Of a DNA stretch of 64,000 nt, positions 18,432 through 27,583 are shown in pieces. A model generated the notes under the pieces. That model saw only the letters and a program-made list of their open reading frames with translations, did not search any database and was not told the origin of the DNA. The stretch is taken from the NCBI GenBank assembly GCA_049194865.1, contig JBLZWL010000143.1, positions 19,555 through 83,554 on the forward strand, read 5' to 3'. Each line of letters begins with the position of its first letter. Positions within the stretch are counted from its first letter, which is position 1. The position numbers were made by a program, and so were the translations under genes. The stretch is from Myxococcus terminator_A. Its GTDB lineage: Bacteria; Myxococcota; Myxococcia; Myxococcales; Myxococcaceae.

Positions 18432-18497
18432 GCGCGTCCGTCGCGACGCGGTCCCCAGTCATGCTCACCGGGAACCGGCGTCACCTCGGTCAGCGAC

Positions 18498-21065
18498 TCA
18501 GCGACAGAAGCCGTCAGCCCGGCAGACCGCGGGAGGCGCGCAGTTGATGCCCGAGCCGATGCAGCTCGGCTGACATGCGCCGATGCCCGTGCCGTCGCTG
18601 TAGCAGAGATACCCCGAGCGGCAGTCGCCCTGGCCGGTGCCCACCGCGCGCGAGCAGCTGTCCAGACAGACCTTCAGGCCCGCCGTATTCACGACGTAGC
18701 ACTTGGAGCCCGTGGGGCACGCCGTCGTGTTGCACACCAGGGTGCAGTAGCCACCGGGGAAGTTCGTGTTGCACGTGCCTCCCGCGCAGTCGGAGTCATC
18801 CGTGCAGGGCGAGCCCACGTCCAGCGTCGGGTCATCGTCGATGGGCGCCAGCGGGAGCAGGTCGAAGCTGACGTTGGGCGTGGAGGCACCGGTCTCCACG
18901 TCGAGGGGCTCGAAGGAGTCGATGTTGCGCCAGAAGCCCGTGCGCTCTCCGTCCTCGAACAGCTCGCCGTCCTCGTCGTCGTCGATGGTCGCCAGCACGT
19001 AGTAGGTCCTGGGCTCCAGCTTGAGGGAGTAGTCATAGCCGCGCGCCGCGCGCGCCACGGTGATGGCCTCATCGGCCGCCTCCCACTCGCCCGTCACCGC
19101 GTCCTGCCAGACGAAGGCGACAATCGCATCCAGGTCGTCCGCTGACCCCACGCCAATCTTCAGCGCCACCGTCGCGGAGCCGGCCGCGCCGGAGCCCGCG
19201 AGGTTGAGCGTCACCACGTAGTCCCCGTCCGCCAGGCCCGCCGAGTTCACCGCCACGTCCAGCGTCGTCGAGCCGTACGCGGGCACCGTCTTGGTGCTGC
19301 CCCCGGGGAAGGACACCGCCGAGTCCTGGGGCCCCGACTTGGTGGCCGTCACCACCAGGTCTCCACCCTGCCGGCCGCCCACGTTGCTCAGCGTGAGCTG
19401 CTGCGTCGCGCTCTGCCGGAAGAAGAGCGTGGTGGTCGCCACGCTCAGCTTCGGCGGCTCCAGCGCCGGGTCCGTGCTCTGGATGCGCCGCAGCGCCGCC
19501 TGCGCGTTGATGAGTCCCGCGCCACAGCCGCCCGCGCACTGCGAGGCGGGAATGGGCGTCGCGGTGGACTTCAGCGCGGCCTCCGCCTGGGTCGACGTGA
19601 GGTCCGCGGTCAGCTTGGCCGCGGTCGCCGCCAGCAGCGCCACCACGCCGGCCACATGCGGCGCCGCCATGCTGGTGCCCTGGGAGAACTGATACGCGGG
19701 CTGCCGGTTGTCATCCAGCACGGTGGACAGCACGCCGTCCGCGTACCCATCGCCGTTGATGTCCTCCCGCATCTCTCCGCCGGAGGCCACCACGTCCACG
19801 CGCGCGCCGTAGTTGGAGAAGCTGCTGCGCCGGCCCGACAGGCCCGTGGACCCCACGCAGATGACGTTCTCCTGGTTGCACGGCGTGCTGCCGGAGGCGT
19901 CCACGTTCTCGTTGCCCGCGGCGACGACGATGATGGCGCCGCGACCGACGGCGGCGTTGATGGCGTCCTGGTAGAGCGCCTGCGGCGGCGCGCTGCCACC
20001 CAGGCTCATGTTCAACACCTTGGCGGCCTTGGCCGGGCGCTGGGTGATGCCGGGCACGTCCCCGCCCGTAGCCCAGGTGATGGCCGCCGCGATGTCGAAG
20101 CTGTTGCCACCCTTGGTGCCCAGCACGCGCACCGGGAGAATCTGCGCGTTCCAGGCCACACCCGCGACGCCGGTGCCGTTGTTCGTCACCGCCGCCACGG
20201 TGCCCGCCACGTGCGAGCCATGCCACGACGAGCCCCCCTGCGGCTCATCGCCGCCTTCGTCCAGCGGGTTCGCGTCGCGGCCGTTGCCGTCACCCGCGTT
20301 GGTCGGGTCGGCAATCATGTCGTAGCCCTGCACCACGTGGGAGTTGAGGTCCGGGTGCGAGACGATGCCGGTGTCGATGACCGCCACCACCACGCCATCC
20401 GCGCCCGACTCGATGTCCCACGCGGCCGGCAGGTTGATGGTGGGGTAATGCCACTGGAGGCCGTAGCCCTTGTCGTCGGGGACGGCCGTCTTGTACATGC
20501 GCAGGTTGCGGTCCGTGTAGCGCACGCCCGGCACCGCCGCGAGCCTCGACACCAGCTCGCGCGTCTCGTCCGCCGACACCGCGTGGCCGTCCTCCGCCTC
20601 GAAGCCCACCAGGTGCAGGTACTCGCTCGCGTAACCCTTGTGCACCGTGCGGTAGCCAGGGAGCGCCGTGGCGGACAGCACGCGCTCGGGGGACACGCCC
20701 CCTTCCTCGAAGCGGACGACGACGTCACCGGGAATCGTCGCGTCTTCCTGGGGGATGCGCGCGAGCGGCGGCGGCCCCAGCGGCGTGGGGATGATGGGCA
20801 GGCCCGGGTCCGTCTGCTCCAGCGCGGCGCGGCGCACCTGCTGCGTCTTCGCGCCACGGAGCTGGTCCTTCAGCCGCGCCAGCACGCTCTTGCTGAAGGG
20901 AAGGCGGGTGGCTCGGGAGACACCGCCCTCGGAAGACTGCTCGTTGCTGCGGAACGGCGTGAGCGTCCCCGCGACAGTGCCGGAGTCATCAGGCCCGCCA
21001 CCCCCAGACTCGTCACACGACGTGGCCGAGAGCAGCAACAGTCCAACGAGCAATAGACGACGCAT
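18498..21065 (-). CDS. Subtilisin-like (S8) serine protease lipoprotein
   Basis: An 855-residue lipoprotein (MRRLLLVGLLLLSATSC). Residues ~60-205 form a fervidolysin-like propeptide (GDVVVRFEEGGVSPERV, PGVRYTDRNLRMY). The catalytic domain follows with Asp231 (AVIDTGIVSHPD), His282 (WHGSHVAGTVAA), oxyanion Asn385 (VVAAGNEN) and Ser465 (QGTSMAAPHVAG). A beta-sandwich region (about 545-740) and a C-terminal Cys-rich tail of roughly 100 residues with many CxxxxxC pairs complete it. Cys-rich tails of this type occur on many myxobacterial secreted proteins. Likely an extracellular or surface-bound protease suited to predatory growth. Confidence 0.92.
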   Translation of the reverse strand: MRRLLLVGLLLLSATSCDESGGGGPDDSGTVAGTLTPFRSNEQSSEGGVSRATRLPFSKSVLARLKDQLRGAKTQQVRRAALEQTDPGLPIIPTPLGPPPLARIPQEDATIPGDVVVRFEEGGVSPERVLSATALPGYRTVHKGYASEYLHLVGFEAEDGHAVSADETRELVSRLAAVPGVRYTDRNLRMYKTAVPDDKGYGLQWHYPTINLPAAWDIESGADGVVVAVIDTGIVSHPDLNSHVVQGYDMIADPTNAGDGNGRDANPLDEGGDEPQGGSSWHGSHVAGTVAAVTNNGTGVAGVAWNAQILPVRVLGTKGGNSFDIAAAITWATGGDVPGITQRPAKAAKVLNMSLGGSAPPQALYQDAINAAVGRGAIIVVAAGNENVDASGSTPCNQENVICVGSTGLSGRRSSFSNYGARVDVVASGGEMREDINGDGYADGVLSTVLDDNRQPAYQFSQGTSMAAPHVAGVVALLAATAAKLTADLTSTQAEAALKSTATPIPASQCAGGCGAGLINAQAALRRIQSTDPALEPPKLSVATTTLFFRQSATQQLTLSNVGGRQGGDLVVTATKSGPQDSAVSFPGGSTKTVPAYGSTTLDVAVNSAGLADGDYVVTLNLAGSGAAGSATVALKIGVGSADDLDAIVAFVWQDAVTGEWEAADEAITVARAARGYDYSLKLEPRTYYVLATIDDDEDGELFEDGERTGFWRNIDSFEPLDVETGASTPNVSFDLLPLAPIDDDPTLDVGSPCTDDSDCAGGTCNTNFPGGYCTLVCNTTACPTGSKCYVVNTAGLKVCLDSCSRAVGTGQGDCRSGYLCYSDGTGIGACQPSCIGSGINCAPPAVCRADGFCR

Positions 21066-21134
21066 TCGAGAGAACCCCCTCCTGGAAAACAGTGGGGGGA
21101 CCCTAGCACCGCGAGTCCAGGTGGACGTGGATTC

Positions 21135-24100
21135 TCAGCTCGCTTGCGCGACCCCGCCGCCGCCCTCCGTGTCCTCGCCAACGTTCTCCTCGGACTCGTC
21201 CTCCAGCGCGTCCACGCCGCCCGGCACACCGTCCACGTAGGTGACGACATTGCCCGGCATCGCGGGCACGCGCGGCCCCGGCGTCACCACACCCGTGAGG
21301 TTGAGCGGGTCCACGCCGGAGAGCTGCACGCGCACGCCGGAAGGAGGCTGCCGCCGCACCGCGCGCGCCATGTCCACCGCCTCCGGTAGGGCGAACTGCT
21401 CTCCGACGAAGCCCGCCACGAAGCGCCCACCCCGCACCTCGCCGCGCGCCTCCATGCGGCGGTAGACGAACAGCAGCTCGCGCCACGTGGGCGCCAGCGC
21501 CTCGCGCATCACCAAGTCTCGCCAGACGATGCCGTAGCGCTGGAGGAACAGGCGCGCCAGCGAGTCCATCACCTCTTCCGACGTCTTCGGCTCCGCGGGC
21601 GCCAGCAGGCTCCAGCGCCCCGGGCCACCGCGCTGCAACAGCTTCTGCCGCTTGCGGTGCGCGGGGCTCTGGAGCACGCGCAGGTTCTGCACCGCGTCCG
21701 CCGTCACCAGGCCGCGCGCCACCAGCTCCCACAGCGCGTCCTCGATTTCCGCCGGCAGCCGTCGCGCGCGGGACACGAGGTCCTGGAAGAAGCACGCGCC
21801 CCGCCGCTCCAGCACTGCCACCACGTCCTTGGCGGCCACGCTGAGGTCCGGAGGCGTCCACACGTCCCCATCCGCGAGCACCGCGTGAGGCCGCGCCGCC
21901 GCGAGCATCCACTCCAGGTCCTCGCGCAACGTGAAGGTCAGCGGCGCGTTGCGCGTGGGCGAGGCACGCGAGCGAGTGGGCGCGGGCACCTCCGGCTCCG
22001 GCGGTAGCACGGGCGCGCCGCGACGAGGTCCCGCCACGGGCTTCGGCTGGTCCTTCATCGTCAGCCGGCCCCAGGCCACCTCACCCGCGTAGCAGGCGCG
22101 CTCCAGCATGTCCGGCGTGTAGCCCCGCATGCGCGCGGGCAGGAGGAAGCGCTCCCACGCGGAGGCCGGTGCCTCGTAGCCCTGGAGCAGCCGCACCGCC
22201 TTCATGAGTCCCGTGGAGCCGCGCAGCGCGTCCACGTCCTCCATGTGGTGCCACCGGAAGAGGAAGCGCATGAAGTCGCGCCCGCTCAGCGGCTCGATTT
22301 CCCGGCGCAGCCGCCCCACCGTCATCCGATGGATGCGTTGGAGCAGACGACGGTCGCACCACTCCAGCGGCAGCGCTTCTCCCGGCGCGAGCGGCGTCTC
22401 CAGCGGACGGAAGCGGCCCCGCAGCACGGTGCCCTGCATCTCCAGCTGATGCATCGCCGCGTTGACCTCGTCCTCGCTCAGCACGCACAGGCGCGCCAGC
22501 TCCGCCACCGTGATGGGGCCCACGTTCTCCATCCGCCCCCGCACCACCTGGAGCACCGCGGCCTCGCGCTCCACCGGCCGGTCATGCGCCAGCACCGGCA
22601 ACGGCGGCTGCGTCACTCCGTCCGGGAACAGCACCCGCACCGCGCTGCCCCGCTCGGCCGCGACGAGGAAGCGCCCGGCGGGCAGGTCCAGCCACGCCAC
22701 CCGGCCCTGCTCGAACAGCGGCGTCGCCAGTCCCTTCGGCACCTCGGTGTCTCGCACCAGCACCCACTGGAGGAGCATGTCGTGCAGCTCATCCTCGTCG
22801 CGCATCGGCGGCGCGGCGTCCTCCACCACCGTGGCGATGGCCGTCGCGTCCAGCGCGCCGAAGGCCGCCGCGTCCTCGGCGGGCAGCGCGCGGCGCAGGG
22901 CCACGTTGCGCACGCGGCGCTCCTCCGCTGGCGCGTCATCCAGGAAGGTGTACGGCTGGCTGTGAATCATCGCGTGCGCGAAGACGCTCGGCTCCGGCAC
23001 GTCGCGCGCCTCCAGGCGGATGCGGCCGTCCTTCATGCGACGGAGCACCTCGCGCAGGCCCTCCACGTCCATGGCTTCGTGCAGACAGTCGTCCATCGTC
23101 TGCTTCACCAGCGGATGGTCCGGCAGCTCGACGTCACCACCGCCGTGGTTGTCCTGACAGCCCACCTGCGCCGGGAAGACGGCGGCCAGCAGGTCCTCGC
23201 TGCGCGCGCGCTGGAGGTTGGGCGCCACGCGCTTGCCCCCCATCATCCGGTGGAGCGCCAGCGCCCGTGTGGCCACCCAGCGGAAGCGCGTGCCGAACAG
23301 CGGCGACTGGAGCACCGCCTGCACCAGCACCTCTTCCACGTGGTCCGGGTGCAGGAAGTCGAAGATGTCCGCCAGCGGGAAGGAGTGCTGCTCGCCCAGC
23401 GACAGGAGGATGCCGTCCTCCGTCGCCGCTGCCTGCAGCTCGAAGTCGAACGAGCGGCAGAAGCGCTTGCGCAGCGCCATTCCCCAGGCGCGGTTGATGC
23501 GGCTGCCGAAGGGCGCGTGGATGATGAGCTGCATGCCGCCCGCTTCGTCGAAGAAGCGCTCGGCCACCACCAGGTGATTACTGGGCACAGCGTCCAGCAT
23601 CTTCTTGCCCAGCCGCAGGTAGCCCAGCAGCGCATCCACCGCGGGCGGCGGCATGCGCAGCTCCTTCTCCAGGAAGCTGGCCGAGTCCTCACGGGTGAGC
23701 AGCTCGTCGCGCAGCCGGCCCACCTGGAGCGACAGCTCGTCCGTGCGCCCCGGTGCCTCACCGCGCCAGAAGGGCACGTTGGGCGCCGCTCCGCGCGCGT
23801 CCTCCACCATCACCGTGCTGCCCATCACCCGCTGAATCCGCCACGCGGTGCTGCCCAGGAGGAAGACGTCTCCGGGCGATGACTCCACCGCGAAGTCCTC
23901 GTCCAGGGTGCCCACCACCTTGCCCTCCGGCTCGGCGGTGACGCTGAAGGTGAAGGTGTCGGGGATGGCTCCGCCGTTGGTGAGCGCGGTGATGCGCACG
24001 CCGCGCCGGCCCTTGAGGCGCTGATTCACCCGGTCTCTGTGCAGGTGGATGCCCGCGCGACCACGTCCGGCGGCGATGCCCTCCGACAGCACCTCCAGCA

Positions 24101-25490
24101 CGCCCTGGTACTCCTCCCACGTCAGGTCGCGGTACGGGTATGCACGCTGGAAGAGGCTGAAGAGGGCGCGCTCGTCCCACTCCTCGCACGCGCACGCGGC
24201 CACCACTTGCTGCGCGAGCACGTCCAGCGGCTTCTGCGGGATGATGACCGCGTCCAGGTCGCCCTCGCGCACGGCGTTGAGGAGCGCGGCGCACTCCATC
24301 AGCTCGTCGCGCGTCATCGCGAAGATGATGCCCTTGGAGATGGCGGCCTTGTGGTGGCCCGCGCGGCCGACGCGCTGGAGCAACACGGAGATGGCCTTCG
24401 TGGTGCCCAGCTGGACGACGAGGTCCACGTTGCCCACGTCGATACCGAGCTCCAGCGACGCGGTGGCCACCATGACGCGCAGCCGACCGTCCTTGAGCTT
24501 CTCCTCCGCGGCCAGTCGGATTTCGCGCGACATGCTGCCGTGGTGGGCCGCCACCAGGCCTTCACCCAGCCGCTCGCCCAAATCGTGGGCCACGCGCTCC
24601 GCCATCTTCCGCGTGTTGACGAAGATGAGCGTAGTGCGGTGCTCGCCCGCCAGCGCCACGAGGCGGTCGTAGACCTGGCCCCACATCTCGTGGCTCGCCA
24701 GCGAGGACAGCTCCGCGTCGGGGATCTCCAGCTTCAAGTCCCACGGGCGCAGGTGGCCCACCTCCACCTTGCGGCAATCGCGATGGGACGCGCCGGTGAG
24801 GAAGCCCGCGATGGCGTCCAGCGGCTTCTGCGTCGCGGACAGGCCGATGAGCTGCGGACGCGTCTCGGTGAGCGCCTTCAGCCGCTCCATGGACAGCGTG
24901 AAGTGACTGCCCCGCTTGTCTCGTGCGAGCGCGTGAATCTCGTCGACGATGACGGTGCGCACGCCGCGCAGCGTGGCGCGAGCGCGCTCGGCGGTGAGGT
25001 AGAGGTAGAGCGACTCCGGCGTGGTGATGAGGATGTGCGGCGGGCGGCGAACCATCCGCGCGCGCTCGGAGGCGGGGGTGTCACCGCTGCGCACCTGCAC
25101 GCGCAGCTCGCCCGGCGTGTAGCCCTCCGCGCGGGCTCGTGAGAGCAGCTCCTCCAGCGGCTGGAGCAGGTTCTTCTGCACGTCGTTGCCCAGCGCCTTC
25201 AGGGGCGAGACGTAGAGCACCTGCGTTCGGTCTTCCAGCTTCTGTTCCAGCGCCAGCCGGAACAGCGAGTCGAGCGCGGCGAGGAACGCGGTGAGCGTCT
25301 TGCCACTGCCCGTGGGCGCGGCGATGAGCACGTCCTGCCCGGCCTGGATGAGCGGCCAGCCCTCCACCTGGGGACGCGTGGGCTCGCCGAGTCGCTCGGC
25401 GAACCAGCGGCGGACCACGGGGTGGAAGTTCGCCAGTGCCGGGTGCGCCTCGCACTCGGCGGCGAAGTCGAGACTGATCTGCGGGGGCAT
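21135..25490 (-). CDS. lhr: Large ATP-dependent helicase Lhr
   Basis: A 1451-residue superfamily 2 helicase of the Lhr family, a 3'-to-5' DNA translocase linked to DNA repair. Motif I AAPTGSGKT (58-65), motif II DEIH (183-186), LSATQ, and motifs IV-VI in ATASLELGIDVGNVDLV and LLQRVGRAGH are intact. The RecA lobes are followed by the Lhr-specific winged-helix/beta-barrel core (AWRIQRVMGSTVMVEDA, GSRINRAWGMALRKRFC) and a long C-terminal domain, as expected for bacterial full-length Lhr (about 1500 residues). ATG 25490 follows GGAGAGG at good spacing. The acidic last 60 residues are not conserved. Confidence 0.92.
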   Translation of the reverse strand: MPPQISLDFAAECEAHPALANFHPVVRRWFAERLGEPTRPQVEGWPLIQAGQDVLIAAPTGSGKTLTAFLAALDSLFRLALEQKLEDRTQVLYVSPLKALGNDVQKNLLQPLEELLSRARAEGYTPGELRVQVRSGDTPASERARMVRRPPHILITTPESLYLYLTAERARATLRGVRTVIVDEIHALARDKRGSHFTLSMERLKALTETRPQLIGLSATQKPLDAIAGFLTGASHRDCRKVEVGHLRPWDLKLEIPDAELSSLASHEMWGQVYDRLVALAGEHRTTLIFVNTRKMAERVAHDLGERLGEGLVAAHHGSMSREIRLAAEEKLKDGRLRVMVATASLELGIDVGNVDLVVQLGTTKAISVLLQRVGRAGHHKAAISKGIIFAMTRDELMECAALLNAVREGDLDAVIIPQKPLDVLAQQVVAACACEEWDERALFSLFQRAYPYRDLTWEEYQGVLEVLSEGIAAGRGRAGIHLHRDRVNQRLKGRRGVRITALTNGGAIPDTFTFSVTAEPEGKVVGTLDEDFAVESSPGDVFLLGSTAWRIQRVMGSTVMVEDARGAAPNVPFWRGEAPGRTDELSLQVGRLRDELLTREDSASFLEKELRMPPPAVDALLGYLRLGKKMLDAVPSNHLVVAERFFDEAGGMQLIIHAPFGSRINRAWGMALRKRFCRSFDFELQAAATEDGILLSLGEQHSFPLADIFDFLHPDHVEEVLVQAVLQSPLFGTRFRWVATRALALHRMMGGKRVAPNLQRARSEDLLAAVFPAQVGCQDNHGGGDVELPDHPLVKQTMDDCLHEAMDVEGLREVLRRMKDGRIRLEARDVPEPSVFAHAMIHSQPYTFLDDAPAEERRVRNVALRRALPAEDAAAFGALDATAIATVVEDAAPPMRDEDELHDMLLQWVLVRDTEVPKGLATPLFEQGRVAWLDLPAGRFLVAAERGSAVRVLFPDGVTQPPLPVLAHDRPVEREAAVLQVVRGRMENVGPITVAELARLCVLSEDEVNAAMHQLEMQGTVLRGRFRPLETPLAPGEALPLEWCDRRLLQRIHRMTVGRLRREIEPLSGRDFMRFLFRWHHMEDVDALRGSTGLMKAVRLLQGYEAPASAWERFLLPARMRGYTPDMLERACYAGEVAWGRLTMKDQPKPVAGPRRGAPVLPPEPEVPAPTRSRASPTRNAPLTFTLREDLEWMLAAARPHAVLADGDVWTPPDLSVAAKDVVAVLERRGACFFQDLVSRARRLPAEIEDALWELVARGLVTADAVQNLRVLQSPAHRKRQKLLQRGGPGRWSLLAPAEPKTSEEVMDSLARLFLQRYGIVWRDLVMREALAPTWRELLFVYRRMEARGEVRGGRFVAGFVGEQFALPEAVDMARAVRRQPPSGVRVQLSGVDPLNLTGVVTPGPRVPAMPGNVVTYVDGVPGGVDALEDESEENVGEDTEGGGGVAQAS

Positions 25491-25627
25491 GCGCACCTCT
25501 CCAGCAGGAGACTGAACACAGGTACAGGCGGGCGTCAACGCACACGCGTGGTGGGGAACAGCGACTCCCACACACTCCGCTCGGGTACTCCCAGACCAGG
25601 CGACCGCACTGTCACTAGGCTTGGGAC

Positions 25628-26905
25628 ATGCGCACGCCCATCCTCCCGTGGCTTGTCGTCGCGGCCTTCAGTCTCGGAGCCGCCCCTCCAGGGAAGGCCG
25701 GGTCGGAACCCCTCGCCACGCGCATCCAACGCGCGTCCGAGTACGCCCGGTCCGGGAACGAGATGGAGGCACAGAAGGAACTCGCACTGGCGCTCAAGGA
25801 GGCCCCCAAGAATGCGAGCGCCCTCTTCGTCCAGACGTGCCTGTTCCTGGAACAAGGCGCGCTGCCCAAGGCGGAGCAGTCCCTGAAGCGGCTTCGCGCG
25901 GTCGCCGCGCGGGAGCCCGAGGTCGCCATCCTCGCGTCCCTCGTGGAGCAACGCCGCCGTCAGCCGAAGCTCGATTGGCGCGACGCCTTCCTTGACGCCT
26001 GGGTCCAGGCAGGGCGCCCCCACTTCGCGGAGAGCCGGCTGTTGCGCAGGCCCCCCTCGTCGTCCCGTGACGGCAAGCCCGAGCTCGAAGCCGCCTGGGA
26101 ACACACCGAGTCCTCGGAGGTCCGCCTCATCCTCGCGCTCTCCGGAGGCATGTTCAAAGGCCCTGACCTGGAGTGGCTCGCCACGCACCTCGATGACGTG
26201 AAGGACCCCGTCCTCCTGCGCGCCGCGTTCGAGCACTTCATGACCGCCGCCCCGAGGCACCCCGAGGCACTCGCGAAGGCTCGCACCACGCTCAAGCCCC
26301 GCCTCCAACAGCTCGCCGCCGAAGCGCCCCAGGAGATGCAGCTCCGGTTGCTCCTGCTACTGGAGAACACAGACTTGAGAGCGCCCCTCACGAGGGAAGA
26401 GCTCACCGAGCTGGAGCGCATCGCCAGCCTCCCGGACTTCCGGGCCGCCGCCACCCTCCCGATGTACACCGAGGCCGTGCGGCTCCTGACGCTGGCGAAG
26501 GTCCCCCTCCCTCAGTCCAGTGGCTTCTCCTCCATCATGGGCCTGCTGGCGCTCACCGGCCCCCATCGCCTCACCCAGCGCGCGCTCTTCTCGGACACGC
26601 TCCCGCCTCCGGACCGCCAGCGACTGGGTCGCGCGCTGGTGGCCATCGGCAAGCGCCTCTCCGAAGAGAGCATGCTCGTGGAGTATCGCGTGGGACTGCG
26701 CATGGTGATGCAGGGCGCGGACCTGCTTGAAGACGCGAAGCTCCAGACGGAGCTCGCCACGGTTCAGGGCGAGGCCCTCAAGCTCTCGCTCGTGATGCCA
26801 CCTCAACGCATGGAGCTGTGGCCCCTGCCCTCACTCCAGCGCGCGTGGACCACCGCGTCACTGGAGAACGAGCGGGAGCACCTGCGGGCCTTCCTCACGC
26901 CTTGA
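25628..26905 (+). CDS. Exported helical-repeat hypothetical protein
   Basis: A 425-residue protein with a signal peptide (MRTPILPWLVVAAFSLGAAP). The first 100 residues look like TPR units (ARSGNEMEAQKELALALKEAPKN, LFLEQGALPKAEQSLKRL); the rest is a helical solenoid rich in Leu, Ala and Arg (VLLRAAFEHFMTAAPRHPEAL). No catalytic motif is seen, so a periplasmic protein-protein interaction role is the most that can be said. It diverges from lhr and converges with the DUF2378 gene. Confidence 0.7.
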   Translation: MRTPILPWLVVAAFSLGAAPPGKAGSEPLATRIQRASEYARSGNEMEAQKELALALKEAPKNASALFVQTCLFLEQGALPKAEQSLKRLRAVAAREPEVAILASLVEQRRRQPKLDWRDAFLDAWVQAGRPHFAESRLLRRPPSSSRDGKPELEAAWEHTESSEVRLILALSGGMFKGPDLEWLATHLDDVKDPVLLRAAFEHFMTAAPRHPEALAKARTTLKPRLQQLAAEAPQEMQLRLLLLLENTDLRAPLTREELTELERIASLPDFRAAATLPMYTEAVRLLTLAKVPLPQSSGFSSIMGLLALTGPHRLTQRALFSDTLPPPDRQRLGRALVAIGKRLSEESMLVEYRVGLRMVMQGADLLEDAKLQTELATVQGEALKLSLVMPPQRMELWPLPSLQRAWTTASLENEREHLRAFLTP

Positions 26906-26917
26906 GCGAAGCGCGCT

Positions 26918-27514
26918 TCACGCCCACGGCGCGGGAGCGGCCTCACCCATCGGCGCGGCGGCAATCCTGTTCCAGACGATGCGGTACGTCGCCGCCGTGC
27001 CGTCGAAGGCGATGGGCTCCACCTCCACGTGGCCAGCGCCCGCGACGCGCAGCGACTCCGCGAGGAACCCCGCGGAGAAGTACGGGTTGTCCGCCGCCAC
27101 GTCCTTCATCCACAGCGTGGCGGCGCCCTCGGCGGACTCCTCCACCCGCACCTCGTTGAAGTTGTTGCCGGCCCTCACGTTGTAGGGCACCCGCTCCAGG
27201 GTCCGCATGGGCCCCAGGCGCGTGACGAGCGACAGGCTGGCTCGCCCCACCGGTGTCTGCCGGAACCCCTGGAGATAACGCGCCCCCAGCGCCAGCCAGG
27301 CCTCCTTCGCCGGCAGCGCCGGGAAGATGTCCTGCACAGCCACCCGCAAGAACGAACGCCACTGCTCCAGGGAGTAGGCGGGCCGCAACCGCTCCGACAA
27401 ATCCAGGCCCACGCTCTTCAGGCGCTGGCGCCCCTCCTTCGTCAGGTAGGGACCCAGGGCCCTCACGAAGAGGGCCTCCACGGACTGCGCGAAGATGAGC
27501 TTCTCGGGCGACAT
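26918..27514 (-). CDS. DUF2378 (TIGR02265) myxobacterial paralogous-family protein
   Basis: A 198-residue cytosolic protein. The family pattern is visible: KLIFAQSVEALFVRALGPYLT at the start, a Leu-rich helical centre with SLEQWRSFLRVA, GARYLQGFRQTPVGR, and RTLERVPYNVRAGNNFNEV. DUF2378 proteins occur in many copies in Myxococcales and bear weak likeness to haem-NO-binding-associated folds, but have no proven function. It lies between an exported protein and a histidine kinase gene. The family marks the source as myxobacterial. Confidence 0.85.
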   Translation of the reverse strand: MSPEKLIFAQSVEALFVRALGPYLTKEGRQRLKSVGLDLSERLRPAYSLEQWRSFLRVAVQDIFPALPAKEAWLALGARYLQGFRQTPVGRASLSLVTRLGPMRTLERVPYNVRAGNNFNEVRVEESAEGAATLWMKDVAADNPYFSAGFLAESLRVAGAGHVEVEPIAFDGTAATYRIVWNRIAAAPMGEAAPAPWA

Positions 27515-27583
27515 GACGGAAAGGTGGCAATGGCCCCCCGCAACGGCGACCCATTCCGCATTTCAAACGTCAGCTGGTCATCA

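Noticed and set aside
18432..18497. Terminator between the phosphoesterase and protease genes
   Set aside because: Only a weak GCGTC/GACGC pairing is present, not enough to call.
22245..23882. 545-codon plus-strand frame inside lhr
   Set aside because: Antisense to conserved helicase sequence, no motif.
17610..25490. Phosphoesterase and lhr as a Lhr-MPE repair cluster
   Set aside because: The phosphoesterase gene is about 3.5 kb away, on the opposite strand and separated by a protease gene, and it has a variant first motif; no operon link.
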